NCBI RefSeq assembly: GCF_000576555.1
Contig: NZ_CP007145.1
Coordinates: 992,001-1,056,000 of the forward strand
DNA length: 64,000 bases
Source of the DNA: Hymenobacter swuensis DY53
GTDB taxonomy: Bacteria > Bacteroidota > Bacteroidia > Cytophagales > Hymenobacteraceae
Direction of reading: 5' to 3'
In this document: positions 33,571 through 43,057 of the stretch, piece after piece
Layout: each line of letters starts with the position of its first letter
Position numbering within the stretch: position 1 is the first letter of the stretch
Program-made: the position numbers and the translations under genes
Notes under the pieces: generated by a model
The model's input: the letters and a program-made list of their open reading frames with translations, nothing else
What the model was told of the DNA's origin: nothing
Database searches by the model: none

Positions 33571-36192
33571 TTACTCGCCTTTCTTCTTCGAGTCTTTCGG
33601 CTCGTCGTCGCTTGGCTCGGGAGCTTCCTCGGGCCGCTCGTCGCTGGCGAGGTTGGTCTGCTCGCCGCTCTTGCTTACCGAGAAGGTCAGTTCCTCCGCG
33701 CCGGCCGTGTAGTCGGCGGTGATGACGTCACCTTGGGCAATTTCAGCCTTCAGGATTTCCTCGGCAATCGGGTCTTCAATGTACTTCTGGATGGCCCGGT
33801 TCAGCGGACGTGCGCCGTACTTGGGGTCGTAGCCTTTTTCGGCCACGAAGTCCTTGGCAGCTTCGGTCAACTCCACACGGTAACCCAGCGTCTGGATACG
33901 ACCCAGCAGTTTGCTCAGGCTGATGTCGATGATCTTATGGATATCGGCTTTTTCCAGCGAATTGAACACAATGACGTCGTCCAGACGGTTCAGGAACTCG
34001 GGCGAGAAGGTTTTGCGCAGGGCGTTGGTGATGGTGCCCTTCGTCAGCTCGTCCATGTTCTCCTGCCGGGCCTTGGTACCGAAACCGATACCGGCGCCGA
34101 AGTCCTGCAAATCACGCGCCCCGATGTTCGAGGTCATGATGATGATGGTGTTCCGGAAGTCCACCTTGCGGCCCAGGCCGTCGGTCAGAATACCGTCGTC
34201 CAGCACTTGCAGCAGGATGTTGTACACGTCCGGGTGCGCCTTCTCAATCTCGTCCAGCAGGATAACCGAGTAGGGCTTACGGCGGATTTTCTCCGTCAGC
34301 TGACCGCCTTCCTCGTAGCCCACGTAGCCGGGAGGCGCGCCCACCAGGCGCGAGATGCTGAATTTCTCCATGTACTCCGACATATCAATCCGCACCAGCG
34401 AATCTTCCTTGTCGAAGAGGTAGGTAGCCAGCACTTTCGCCAGCTCCGTTTTACCTACGCCCGTGGGGCCTAGGAATACAAAGGAGCCGATAGGTTTCTT
34501 GGGGTCTTTCAGGCCTACACGGGTGCGTTGGATGGCTTTCACCAATTGCTTGATGGCCTTGTCCTGCCCGATTACCTTACCTTTCAACTCTTCGCCCATG
34601 TTCAAGAGCTTAGAGCTTTCCTTCTGGGCCACGCGCGAAACGGGAATGCCGGTCATCATGGCAATAACCTCGGCCACATTCTCCTCCTTCACGGTGTAGC
34701 GCTTCTTCTTGGTCTCCTCTTCCCAGTCCTTCTTGGCTAGTTCGAGCTGATCAATAAGCTTTTTCTCCGTGTCGCGGAGCTTGGCGGCTTCCTCGTACTT
34801 CTGCGACTTCACCACACGGTTTTTCTCGCCCTTGATGTTCTCAATCTGCTCTTCGAGCTTGAGAATATCCTCGGGCACCACGATGTTGTTGATGTGCACG
34901 CGGGCACCGGCTTCGTCGAGAATGTCGATGGCCTTATCGGGCAGGAACCGGTCTGACATATAGCGGTCCGACAGCTTTACGCAGGCCTCAATGGCCTTGT
35001 CGGTGTACACTACATGGTGGTGGTCCTGGTACTTGTCCTTGATGTTGTTCAGGATTTCAATCGTCTCCTCGGGCGTGGTGGGGTCCACCATCACCATCTG
35101 GAAACGACGGGCCAGCGCGCCGTCCTTCTCAATGTATTGACGGTACTCATCAAGCGTCGTGGCACCGATGCATTGGATTTCGCCACGGGCCAAAGCCGGC
35201 TTGAACATATTGGAGGCATCGAGCGAACCGGAGGCACCGCCGGCACCTACAATCGTGTGCAACTCGTCAATGAACAGAATCACGTCGGGCGACTTTTCCA
35301 GCTCGTTCATCACGGCCTTCATGCGTTCCTCGAACTGGCCGCGGTACTTGGTTCCAGCCACCAGCGAGGCCAGATCCAGCGTAACCACCCGCTTGCCGAA
35401 CAGCACACGCGACACCTTTTTCTGGATGATGCGCAAAGCGAGGCCTTCGGCAATAGCCGTTTTACCAACGCCGGGCTCCCCGATGAGGATGGGGTTATTC
35501 TTCTTGCGGCGCGAGAGAATCTGAGCTACGCGCTCAATTTCCTTTTCGCGGCCTACAATCGGGTCGAGCTTATCTTCCTCGGCCAGCTTGGTCAGGTCGC
35601 GGCCGAAGTTGTCAAGCACCGGAGTGCGCGACTTCTCGTTGCCTTTTTTGGGTGTAGCACCGGCTCCGGCTCCGCCGCGGCCTGCACTGCCCCCAAAGAG
35701 GCGGTCGTTGTCGTCGTCATCGGCCTCAGGGCCGGAGGTGGGGTTGTTCGCCGAGTTACCGTGGTAGTCCAGCGAATCGCGGACGGATTCGTAGTTCACG
35801 TTGAATTTGCTCAGGATTTGGGACGAAATGTTGTCTTCATCACGCAGGATCGAGAGGAGTAGATGCTCCGTCCCGATAATCTCGCTCTTGAAGATTTTAG
35901 CCTCGAGGTACGTAATCTTGAGGACTTTCTCGGTCTGTTTGGTCAATGGGATAGAGCCGGTAATGCTCGTGCCCTGGGTAGCCGTGTTACGGGTGGCCTG
36001 CTCCAGGGCATACTTAAGCTCGTCAACCGATACGCCCAGCTTCTTGAGCAGACCGATGGCTGTGCCCTCCCCCTCGCGGATCATACCCAGCAGCAGATGT
36101 TCTGTACCGATATAGTCGTGCCCGAGCCGGATGGCCTCTTCCCGGCTCAGGGAGATGACCTCCTTGACTCTGTTTGAGAATTTAGCTTCCAT
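33571..36192 (-). CDS. clpC: Clp protease ATP-binding subunit ClpC
   Basis: An 873-residue AAA+ unfoldase from the ATG at 36192 ([18 protein letters not shown]). The longer frame up to 36234 reads through the intergenic hairpin. Residues 1-150 are two Clp-N repeats. D1 holds Walker [10 protein letters not shown] and Walker [14 protein letters not shown]-like middle helix ([15 protein letters not shown], near residue 450) marks ClpC. D2 has [28 protein letters not shown] and a sensor-2 GARPLNRAI. The tail is acidic and unstructured. With ClpP it unfolds and degrades proteins. clpP and mcs genes are not in the window. Confidence 0.97.
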   Translation of the reverse strand: MEAKFSNRVKEVISLSREEAIRLGHDYIGTEHLLLGMIREGEGTAIGLLKKLGVSVDELKYALEQATRNTATQGTSITGSIPLTKQTEKVLKITYLEAKIFKSEIIGTEHLLLSILRDEDNISSQILSKFNVNYESVRDSLDYHGNSANNPTSGPEADDDDNDRLFGGSAGRGGAGAGATPKKGNEKSRTPVLDNFGRDLTKLAEEDKLDPIVGREKEIERVAQILSRRKKNNPILIGEPGVGKTAIAEGLALRIIQKKVSRVLFGKRVVTLDLASLVAGTKYRGQFEERMKAVMNELEKSPDVILFIDELHTIVGAGGASGSLDASNMFKPALARGEIQCIGATTLDEYRQYIEKDGALARRFQMVMVDPTTPEETIEILNNIKDKYQDHHHVVYTDKAIEACVKLSDRYMSDRFLPDKAIDILDEAGARVHINNIVVPEDILKLEEQIENIKGEKNRVVKSQKYEEAAKLRDTEKKLIDQLELAKKDWEEETKKKRYTVKEENVAEVIAMMTGIPVSRVAQKESSKLLNMGEELKGKVIGQDKAIKQLVKAIQRTRVGLKDPKKPIGSFVFLGPTGVGKTELAKVLATYLFDKEDSLVRIDMSEYMEKFSISRLVGAPPGYVGYEEGGQLTEKIRRKPYSVILLDEIEKAHPDVYNILLQVLDDGILTDGLGRKVDFRNTIIIMTSNIGARDLQDFGAGIGFGTKARQENMDELTKGTITNALRKTFSPEFLNRLDDVIVFNSLEKADIHKIIDISLSKLLGRIQTLGYRVELTEAAKDFVAEKGYDPKYGARPLNRAIQKYIEDPIAEEILKAEIAQGDVITADYTAGAEELTFSVSKSGEQTNLASDERPEEAPEPSDDEPKDSKKKGE

Positions 36193-36221
36193 GCAGATAA
36201 GGTAGTGAAGAAAAACGGAAC

Positions 36222-36255
36222 CCCGCAAGGCCAAATGGGGCCCAACTTGCGGGTT
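36222..36255. promoter_or_regulatory. hairpin in the wbqC-clpC gap
   Basis: CCCGCAAGGCC pairs with GGCCCAACTTGCGGG (small bulge). It lies about 30-60 bp upstream of the clpC start on the minus strand, so it is either in the clpC leader or ends transcription of wbqC. T residues follow only partly. Confidence 0.45.
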
Positions 36256-36315
36256 TGGCCGATATAACCTGAAAACAGATTGAGTCGGGCGTTGGTTCGG
36301 GGGCGACAGTATGCA

Positions 36316-36963
36316 CTACGAAAGAAAACTGCCGGCGGCCGGACCCTGCATAAAGAGCAGGTCTAAGATGCTGAGACCCGGTACAAAATCTTTACCAAAG
36401 CTCTGAGGGTAGGGCCGTACCGACGTCCTGTCAGGTTCAGGGGAAACAGCCGCTTTGGGGGTCAGCCAATCGCGCCGGTCCAGCAAGGGTGAGATGGTGA
36501 AGTTGTGAAGTTGTGAAGCGGCGGATGGTGCTACGTACTCCGGCGTCAGGTGAACAGGCAGGCGGAGGCGCAGGCAGCGGAAGTAGAAGCGCAATAGCAG
36601 TGTATTCAACTCAAATAGCCGCTGAGGCTTCTGGAAGTAGATATCGTGCAGATACTCGGCATAATACTCAAAGTACGGGGTGCCACCGTAAGCGGTTTGC
36701 AGGGTGCGCCAATGGCGGTGAATCCAGTTCTGACGGTAATCAATTTCAATTTCTGTAGTCAGGACTTTCTCACTGCGGTTGCCATCAATAACGGGCACGG
36801 TGAGGGCCTGGGTGCCCTGAGCGGTCAGAATCAGGCAGCGGTTACGGTAGGTTTGCTTGCGATAATGCTCGTGGGCCTCCAGCCAAAGGGCTTCGGCCCC
36901 AAGAAGCTCGGTGAAAAACGCGGCCGGTGGGTTATATTGAGATTCGAACAGAACAGCAGGCAT
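36316..36963 (-). CDS. WbqC family protein, with an octamer array inside the frame
   Basis: A 215-residue protein from the ATG at 36963; the frame further up is not typical. The N-terminus (VLFESQYNPPAAFFTELLGA) and the middle (EIEIDYRQNWIHRHWRTLQTAYGGTPYFEYY) fit WbqC-like proteins, which are linked to O-antigen sugar pathways. The C-terminus (PYPQSFGKDFVPGLSILDLLFMQGP) is the usual family end. Between them, 36488-36519 on the plus strand, four 8 nt units are read as part of the coding sequence (SQLHNFTIS). The frame is intact on both sides, so the protein is probably made. Confidence 0.8.
   Translation of the reverse strand: MPAVLFESQYNPPAAFFTELLGAEALWLEAHEHYRKQTYRNRCLILTAQGTQALTVPVIDGNRSEKVLTTEIEIDYRQNWIHRHWRTLQTAYGGTPYFEYYAEYLHDIYFQKPQRLFELNTLLLRFYFRCLRLRLPVHLTPEYVAPSAASQLHNFTISPLLDRRDWLTPKAAVSPEPDRTSVRPYPQSFGKDFVPGLSILDLLFMQGPAAGSFLS
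36488..36519. repeat. four-unit octamer array inside wbqC
   Basis: GGTGAGAT, GGTGAAGT, TGTGAAGT and TGTGAAGC follow each other with exact 8 nt spacing within the coding region of the WbqC-like gene. The same kind of unit is found in the intergenic arrays at 39013 and 62031. Confidence 0.8.
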
Positions 36964-37247
36964 ACGAATGAAAACCGTCCCCAGGTTGGGACAAGAAAAA
37001 AAGTGAACTGCGCTAAAGAACACGCTTAATCCTGGATTTCATAGCAGAAACCGAGCTGCCGGGCTTGCGTGTCCGGTTATGGTACGGGCTGGTGCCGAAG
37101 TAGGACACCGGATTTGTGACGCGCGGACCGACGCCGCTGTTGATGGGTGAGCTAACCGAAAAATTGCCGTTTTTTGTGGTGAGTTGGCTGCCATTATTTT
37201 CTGCCGGAACTGCCAGCCGGTTTCGGCTTTACCGCCAATCTGACACT

Positions 37248-38129
37248 ATGTGTTTCTCTAGTCGCCTTCTGCCCATTTTTTCTCTGGTGGCTGCCAGCCT
37301 TTCGGCGGGTGCTCAGCACCAGCTTCAGCTTGATGTTGCTCGATTTCGGAACGATGACATAGCGGTGAAAGGTGGGGTAGTAGAGGTGTACGCTACCGTA
37401 GCGGGCAAAAGTCTGACCTATCAGAAGCGCGGCCCAAAAATGTTTCAGGCCGGGGCTACTGTTACGCTAGAAGTAGTGCGCCCCGACGGTACAGCGGCCT
37501 ATCAGGAAACTGTCACGCTGAAGCCGCCGGTGCTGCGTGATACCACGGCCGTCATTAAAAACCCCATTAGCTTTCAGAAGCGCCTGAACCTGCCGGATGG
37601 CCGCTACACGCTCCGGGGGCAGATGCGCGACCTGTACCGGGCCGGCTCTGCCGATATCGTGGAGCAGCCTCTGACGGTGGAATTCGGCGCGACGAAGCCC
37701 GTATTGAGTGATGTAATGCTGCTGGCCAAGCCAGCCAGCCGTTCGGCTGTTGAGCCGAATAATTTCATGCGCAACGGACTGAGCCTGACGCGGGCGGCCG
37801 GCGGCTTGTACGCGCGCGGCCAGGATAAGCTGTTCTTCTATACCGAACTCTACAATGCCGCCGCCAACCAACCCCTGACGGTGCGCTACCGGCTCCGGGC
37901 TGCCAAAGCGACTAAGGATGCCGCCACTGGTCAGCATACTGTGCAAGGAGCCGACGGCAAGCCCACCGTGCTGGCCGGAACGCTGGACCTGAGTAGGGTG
38001 CCCACCGGCGAATACATGCTGACTATAGAAATTCGAAACGCTAAAACCCAGTTGCTGACTACTCAGACTACCACCGTGCGCCGCAATACCGCCGATTATG
38101 CTCCAGCCGGGGCTGTTATGCCCCGATGA
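37248..38129 (+). CDS. exported protein of unknown function
   Basis: A 293-residue protein from the ATG at 37248, where a signal peptide begins (MCFSSRLLPIFSLVAASLSAGAQ). The rest is beta-rich, with two repeats of about 100 residues that resemble immunoglobulin-like folds (VVEVYATVAGKSLTY...TYTLRGQMRDLY and DKLFFYTELYNAA...EYMLTIEIRNA). I do not know its function. It overlaps the following acyltransferase gene by four bases (ATGA), so the two are likely translated in a coupled manner. A role in lipid or envelope assembly is possible but only inferred from this. Confidence 0.75.
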   Translation: MCFSSRLLPIFSLVAASLSAGAQHQLQLDVARFRNDDIAVKGGVVEVYATVAGKSLTYQKRGPKMFQAGATVTLEVVRPDGTAAYQETVTLKPPVLRDTTAVIKNPISFQKRLNLPDGRYTLRGQMRDLYRAGSADIVEQPLTVEFGATKPVLSDVMLLAKPASRSAVEPNNFMRNGLSLTRAAGGLYARGQDKLFFYTELYNAAANQPLTVRYRLRAAKATKDAATGQHTVQGADGKPTVLAGTLDLSRVPTGEYMLTIEIRNAKTQLLTTQTTTVRRNTADYAPAGAVMPR

Positions 38130-39016
38130 GTCGAAGTAAATTGTATTCCTGGTACTACCGGCCGCTGGAATGGCTGCTGATTGGAATTTCCCTGCTGCCG
38201 CTGCCGGTGCTATATGGCGTGGCGCGCGGTCTGTATTGGCTCATGGCCTACGTAGTGCGTTATCGGCAGCGGGTGGTGCTGGAAAATATGCGCAACTCGT
38301 TCCCGGAAAAGTCGGAGGCCGAAATCCGGCGGCAGGCTAACGGCTTCTACTGGCACTTTGCGCAGGTTATTGTCGAGATTCTGAAACTGCGCACGATGTC
38401 GGCACAGCAAGTGCGGCGGCGCGTACGGTTTACGAATCCGGAAGTATTAGGCCGGTTTTTTCCGGAAGGCAAGCAGGTGCTGACGCTGGGCTCACACGCG
38501 GGTAACTGGGAGTGGCTGCTGGCGGCCGCCGCCCTGGAATACCCGGGTAAGGCCGGAGGCGTGTACAAACCACTGATGAACCCGTTTTTCGAGCAGTTTA
38601 TGTTACGGCTGCGGACCCGGCTGGGGGCGCATCTGGTGCCTATGCTCAATACGTTGCGCGACTTTGTAAAGCACCGGGGGCAGGGGCGTACGCTCAGCCT
38701 GCTATCGGACCAGGCGGCTGGCCCCGAGGACCACCCGTACTGGACCAACTTCCTGCATCAGGATACACCCTTTTATACCGGTGCCGATAAGCTGGCGGCT
38801 CAGTTTCAGTGCGCGGCCGTGTTTATTAGCATCCGGCGCGTCCGCCGTGGCTACTACGAAGTCACTTTTGCGGAGCTGCACGACGGTGAAAAGCCGCTGA
38901 TACCGGAGCACGCTCTCATTGAAGCCTTCGCCCGCCATCTGGAGCGTGATATTCAGGCCAATCCATCGGAGTATCTATGGTCGCACCGCCGCTGGAAGCA
39001 CAAGCGTCAGAAGTGA
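38126..39016 (+). CDS. LpxL/HtrB-type lysophospholipid or lipid A acyltransferase
   Basis: A 296-residue inner-membrane enzyme with a hydrophobic N-terminal segment (LEWLLIGISLLPLPVLYGVA). The acyltransferase signature HX4E is present in GSHAGNWEW, and later motifs follow (GRTLSLLSDQAAGPEDHPYW). Members add secondary acyl chains to lipid A. The ATG overlaps the stop of the preceding exported-protein gene by four bases. The stop codon at 39014-39016 lies inside the left arm of an octamer hairpin. Confidence 0.92.
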   Translation: MSRSKLYSWYYRPLEWLLIGISLLPLPVLYGVARGLYWLMAYVVRYRQRVVLENMRNSFPEKSEAEIRRQANGFYWHFAQVIVEILKLRTMSAQQVRRRVRFTNPEVLGRFFPEGKQVLTLGSHAGNWEWLLAAAALEYPGKAGGVYKPLMNPFFEQFMLRLRTRLGAHLVPMLNTLRDFVKHRGQGRTLSLLSDQAAGPEDHPYWTNFLHQDTPFYTGADKLAAQFQCAAVFISIRRVRRGYYEVTFAELHDGEKPLIPEHALIEAFARHLERDIQANPSEYLWSHRRWKHKRQK

Positions 39017-39074
39017 AATTGTGAAGGGTGAAGTTGTGGCGGACATTCACAACTTCACCCTTCACGATTTCATC
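39013..39074. repeat. octamer hairpin between the acyltransferase and yciO
   Basis: GTGAAATTGTGAAGGGTGAA (arm 39013-39038) faces a complement at 39048-39074, with about 25 of 27 positions paired and a 9 nt loop. GTGAA units recur at intervals of 8, 7 and 8 nt. The acyltransferase stop codon is inside the left arm, and yciO ends 6 nt past the right arm. Confidence 0.85.
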
Positions 39075-39079
39075 GTTAC

Positions 39080-39709
39080 TCACAGATACTGCTCAATGTC
39101 GCCGGCGCCTTGGCGGATGATTTCGAAGTCCTCGTTGGTACAATCCACTACGGTACTGGCAGTGTTGTTACCGAAACCGCCGTCAATGACGAGGTCAACC
39201 AAAGGACGGTACTTCTCGAAAATCAGATCGGGGTCGGTGCTGTACTCCAGAATTTCGTCGTCGTCGCGGATGGAGGTGCTGATGATGGGATTACCCAGCT
39301 CACGCACCAGCATTGTGCAGATCTGATTGTCCGGCACCCGGATGCCCACTGTTTTGCGCTTTACGCCCCCATAGCGTGGGGCTTTCGTGTTGGCTTCAAA
39401 AATGAAGGTAAAAGGTCCGGGTAACGCCTTTTTCAGAACCTTATATACCGGCGTGGTAATGCCGTTGGCGTAGTCGGTAATGTGCGAGAGGTCGGAGCAG
39501 ATGAACGACAGGTTGGCCTTCTCCGGCTGTACTCCTTTGATGCGGCACAGTTTTTCCACTGCCCGGGCATTGTGAATATCACAACCCAGCCCGTAAATGG
39601 TATCGGTAGGGTAAATGACGATGCCGCCTTTGCGGATGATTTCCACGGCTTGTTGAATCCGGTTCAGCGGTGGGTTATCGGGGTGAATGCGGAGCAGCGT
39701 TGCGGACAT
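39080..39709 (-). CDS. yciO: YciO/TsaC (Sua5-YrdC) family protein
   Basis: A 209-residue protein of the YrdC fold. It matches E. coli YciO as I recall it: IHPDNPPLNRIQQAVEIIRKGGIVIYPTDTIYGLG, ICRIKGVQPEKAN-like middle, and GGFGNNTASTVVD near the end. TsaC members make threonylcarbamoyl-AMP for t6A in tRNA, and YciO homologues were long of unknown function. Key basic and Ser/Thr positions (YPTDTIYGLG, STVVD) are kept, so enzymatic activity is possible. No tsaB/D/E is nearby. Transcription ends at the octamer hairpin next to the stop. Confidence 0.88.
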   Translation of the reverse strand: MSATLLRIHPDNPPLNRIQQAVEIIRKGGIVIYPTDTIYGLGCDIHNARAVEKLCRIKGVQPEKANLSFICSDLSHITDYANGITTPVYKVLKKALPGPFTFIFEANTKAPRYGGVKRKTVGIRVPDNQICTMLVRELGNPIISTSIRDDDEILEYSTDPDLIFEKYRPLVDLVIDGGFGNNTASTVVDCTNEDFEIIRQGAGDIEQYL

Positions 39710-39861
39710 AGCGAAAAGCAGAAATTGAATGAGCAGTTGGCCCCGCGCCGATGGACGTCAGGGGCAGTCAAGGTACAAGTGGTTGCGGTAGCCTGCTACC
39801 CTTTTCGGTAAAAAGGTCTGCGGGGTTGCTTGCCGGGAGCCAGCCAGCCGTTTTTAGAACA

Positions 39862-39900
39862 AAAAAAGAACCCCGACCAGTCCGGTCGGGGTTCTTTTTT
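39862..39900. terminator. bidirectional terminator
   Basis: AAAAAAGAACCCCGACC pairs with GGTCGGGGTTCTTTTTT around a 4-5 nt loop. It lies between the Calx-beta gene end (39922) and yciO and mainly serves the minus-strand Calx-beta gene. Confidence 0.93.
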
Positions 39901-39921
39901 AAGCATGAGGAGGCAAAATCC

Positions 39922-41742
39922 CTACTGCTTCACGATTTTGTGCGAAGTCAGTGTGTTAGCATCCTGCACCAGCAGAATGTACTGGCCGGCGCGCAACGAG
40001 CGCAGGCTGAACGAGCCATCGAGGGTAGAAGTGCCTTTAAGCACGGCGCGGCCCGTCAGGTCGGTTACCGTAACGGTGGCTTTGGCAGCGCGGCCGGCCA
40101 CCTGAATCGTCAGGTTGTCGGTAGCGGGGTTCGGAAATACGCGCACGTTGCCGGCAGTCAGAGCCTGGCGGATACCGGTAATCACCGAGCCTACATCTTC
40201 CTTGGTGCGGGGTACAATCTGGTAGCCACCGGCGTAGGGAGCAGTGCTGGTAGTGGCGAACTGCGAGCCAATGCCCGTGAGGGAGAACGAACCGGTAGGA
40301 GCCGGCTGGTTGAACAGGGTAGAAGCCGGGTTGATGCGTACCGCGTACGAAACACCAGCGGCCGTTTGTACATCAACCGTATAGGCGGCCGTAGCAGTAG
40401 TGCTCCACTGGCTAGGGGTGGTAGCCGTTACGTTCGGCAGCACAATCAGCTGCGACTCTTCGGCTTCCGTCAGGGCGGTGGTGACTACGCGTGGGCGCAT
40501 CAGCTTGCTGGTACCCAGGCGGGTAATAGCGGTAACGGTGAGCTGCGACAGACCCCGGAAGGTGCCCAGTGTACCGGTTACCTGTACGGAGTCGCCTTCA
40601 ATGGGAGCAAACGACAGGTTCGTGGAGCTGAACAGGCCTAGGCCGCCGGTGCGGTCCATAATGGTGCCCTGGTAGCCCGTGGTGCGGAAGTTAGGTCCGT
40701 AAATCACGCCGGCTACGGTGAAAGAGCCGGTTTGCGTAGGTGTGCCATCCGCATTGACCGGCTTGAGGGCTGAAATAGCAGTGATAGTAGGAGCGGGGGC
40801 TGTGTCGTTGTCGGTGATGGTGATGGTGTACGAACCATTGCCGATGGTAGCCGCGCCAGCGGGCAGCACGTTTTGCAGAGACAGGATAATGGTTTCGGCC
40901 GACTCAAAAATGGCATCATCTACCACGGTCAGCGTAGCGTTCTGGGCGGCAGTAGAGCCAGCCGGGAACGTCAGGGTCTGGGTCGTGAAGGTGTAGTCGG
41001 CGGGGGAGGTAGCCGTGCCGGCCGAGGCGGCCAGGGCCACTTGCACCGTTACGCTCTGGGTTGGAGCTGCGCTCAGGCTTACCGGAATCTGAATGGTACC
41101 GGCGCTTTCGGCCACGGTAATAGCCGGCCCGAAGGAAACCGTAGGAGCGGTAGTTGTACCAGCCACTGCTGCGCCCAGGACCCGCACGTTATCAACACGC
41201 CAGCTACCTGAAGTCGCTTCGGCATTGTACCCGTAAATGCGGAACTCAACAGCCGAGTTAAGATTGGCGAAAGTTGCTGGCAGCGGCACCAGCTTGTTGG
41301 CACGGGTGTCCGTGTTGTCGGGTACATTCACCGTGATAATGTTGGTAGCGAAGTTGTCGACGCTAGAACGAATAGCCCAGTCACGAACACCCGTTCCCGA
41401 ACGACGCTCATCCAACCGCAGGCTATCCAAGCGCAGGGTGTAACCAGCGCTGGGGGTAACCGAGAAGCTGAAGTAGTCGGCCGCATCCAGTGCCGTAGTG
41501 GTCCAGTCAACCGCCGTGAACGTGTTAGCCCCAGCTGAAGGCGTAACACCTGTACCGCGCGACATTACGCTGAGCGTAGCGTTGGTAGGCTGCGCATCGG
41601 CCGGGAAGGTTACTTCGCTACCTGCGGCTCCGGTAAAAGAATACTGACCCAACTGTTGGGCCTGTGCGGCCTGCGTGAGGCCTAGCAAAGCTGCCGACAG
41701 CACTACGTAGCGCACGGAAGGCAAAGAGTAGGTTTGCTTCAT
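39922..41742 (-). CDS. secreted Calx-beta protein with T9SS sorting domain
   Basis: A 606-residue protein from the ATG at 41742, where the signal peptide begins (MKQTYSLPSVRYVVLSAALL...AQAQQ). Residues about 25-190 form a lectin-like or LamG-like beta-sandwich (QLGQYSFTGAAGSEVTF... GSWRVDNVRVLG). A Calx-beta domain follows (FGPAITVAESAGTIQIPVSL... TITITDND, near 205-320). Next comes an OB-fold-like part of the DUF5689/YhcR kind. The last 75 residues are a type A sorting domain (VRVFPNPATDNL, LRAGQYILLVQDANT). It is a surface or secreted protein. No enzyme motif is seen. Confidence 0.88.
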   Translation of the reverse strand: MKQTYSLPSVRYVVLSAALLGLTQAAQAQQLGQYSFTGAAGSEVTFPADAQPTNATLSVMSRGTGVTPSAGANTFTAVDWTTTALDAADYFSFSVTPSAGYTLRLDSLRLDERRSGTGVRDWAIRSSVDNFATNIITVNVPDNTDTRANKLVPLPATFANLNSAVEFRIYGYNAEATSGSWRVDNVRVLGAAVAGTTTAPTVSFGPAITVAESAGTIQIPVSLSAAPTQSVTVQVALAASAGTATSPADYTFTTQTLTFPAGSTAAQNATLTVVDDAIFESAETIILSLQNVLPAGAATIGNGSYTITITDNDTAPAPTITAISALKPVNADGTPTQTGSFTVAGVIYGPNFRTTGYQGTIMDRTGGLGLFSSTNLSFAPIEGDSVQVTGTLGTFRGLSQLTVTAITRLGTSKLMRPRVVTTALTEAEESQLIVLPNVTATTPSQWSTTATAAYTVDVQTAAGVSYAVRINPASTLFNQPAPTGSFSLTGIGSQFATTSTAPYAGGYQIVPRTKEDVGSVITGIRQALTAGNVRVFPNPATDNLTIQVAGRAAKATVTVTDLTGRAVLKGTSTLDGSFSLRSLRAGQYILLVQDANTLTSHKIVKQ

Positions 41743-41837
41743 AAAAAAGAAAAGGAAGTGATAGAAGGAGGAACTAAGGGGAAGAGACGCAATTTCGGTG
41801 GAAAGGTTGACGCGTAGGCACACCCAGGGAAACCGTG

Positions 41838-41845
41838 TACTTTTG
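41838..41845 (+). promoter_or_regulatory. -7 element TACTTTTG upstream of mltG
   Basis: TACTTTTG fits TAnnTTTG and lies 86 bp before the mltG ATG. No TTG is found at 19 nt, so the call is partial. Confidence 0.4.
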
Positions 41846-41930
41846 AACCGCAAAGCTACCCCTGATTGTTGGTCCTGGCCACAGATGGGTCAGTAAGCAA
41901 TGTTACCGTTTTGTTACCACTTCCTGCCTC

Positions 41931-43007
41931 ATGGCCAAAACCCGCATCGACTACAAAGCGCAGGCAACCCGCCGCCGCAACCGTTTCGCCTACACGGCCG
42001 GCATTTTCGGGCTGCTGCTCATTACCTTCTCCTACTATTTCTACCAGGTTTTCTTCACGCCCAACGTGGAAACCAAGGGCCGCCCGACTTACGTGGTGGT
42101 GCGCCGGGGCGAGTCGGCCCGGGAGGTGCTGGACTCCATTGATGCCACGGGCGTCATCGTGGATAAACTTAGCCTGCGCTTCGTGGCCAAGGTGATGAAA
42201 TACGAACAGCTGGTGAAGCCCGGCCGCTACGAGCTGAAGGAAGGGTACACCAACCGCCAGCTCATCAACGACCTGCGCACTGGCCGCAACCGCCTGCCGC
42301 TGCGCCTTACGTTCCAGAACATCCGTTTGCGCGAAGACCTGGCCCGCAAGCTGGCTACCACTATCGATGCCCGTCCCGAGCGGTTCGACAGCCTGCTGAC
42401 TTCGCCCGACTACACTAAAAGCCTGGGCTTCGATACCACCAGCATCCTCACCATGTTCATTCCGAACACGTACGAGTTGCCCTGGAACGCCTCCGCCGAA
42501 AACCTCATGCAGCGCATGAAAAAGGAATACGAAAAGTTCTGGACGCCAGCCCGCGACGCCAAGCGCAAAGCCCTGGGCCTCTCGCGGGCTGAGGTGAGTA
42601 CCCTGGCCAGCATTGTGGAGGCCGAACAGCAGCAGCACGCCGACGAGCGGCCCCGCGTGGCGGGCGTATATCTCAACCGCCTCAAGCGCGGTATGAAGCT
42701 CCAGGCTGACCCGACGGTGGTGTACGCTAACCACGACTTCACCATCAAACGCGTACTCAACGTACACTTGGCCAAAGATTCGCCCTACAACACCTACAAG
42801 TACGCCGGCCTGCCGCCCGGCCCCATCAACCTGCCCAGCATTGCCAGCATTGATGCCGTGCTCAACCCCGAGAGTCACCAGTACCTGTATTTCTGCGCCA
42901 AGGAGGATTTCAGTGGCTACCACGCCTTCGCCCGCAACGAGCAGGAGCACTTGGTAAACGCCCGCCGCTACCAAGCTGCCCTAACGCGGAGCGGCATTAT
43001 GAAGTAA
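41931..43007 (+). CDS. mltG: endolytic murein transglycosylase MltG
   Basis: A 358-residue inner-membrane enzyme. A single N-terminal membrane segment (FAYTAGIFGLLLITFSYYFY) is followed by a LysM-like part (TYVVVRRGESAREVLDSI) and the YceG/MltG domain, with ASIVEAEQQQ holding the catalytic Glu, then VYLNRLKRGMKLQADPTVVYA and TYKYAGLPPGPINLPSIASI. It cuts nascent glycan strands and may set their length. The thioesterase and YihY genes follow on the same strand but are separated by repeats. Confidence 0.96.
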   Translation: MAKTRIDYKAQATRRRNRFAYTAGIFGLLLITFSYYFYQVFFTPNVETKGRPTYVVVRRGESAREVLDSIDATGVIVDKLSLRFVAKVMKYEQLVKPGRYELKEGYTNRQLINDLRTGRNRLPLRLTFQNIRLREDLARKLATTIDARPERFDSLLTSPDYTKSLGFDTTSILTMFIPNTYELPWNASAENLMQRMKKEYEKFWTPARDAKRKALGLSRAEVSTLASIVEAEQQQHADERPRVAGVYLNRLKRGMKLQADPTVVYANHDFTIKRVLNVHLAKDSPYNTYKYAGLPPGPINLPSIASIDAVLNPESHQYLYFCAKEDFSGYHAFARNEQEHLVNARRYQAALTRSGIMK

Positions 43008-43008
43008 G

Positions 43009-43042
43009 AGCACGCGAGATTCCTCAGCAAGCTCGGAATGAC
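43009..43042 (-). repeat. REP-like half element, type TCATTCCGAGC
   Basis: AGCACGCGAGATTCCTCAGC followed by AAGCTCGGAATGAC is the same sequence as the right arm at 5947-5986. It fills the gap between mltG and the thioesterase gene. Confidence 0.85.
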
Positions 43043-43057
43043 AATACTGACAAGATC

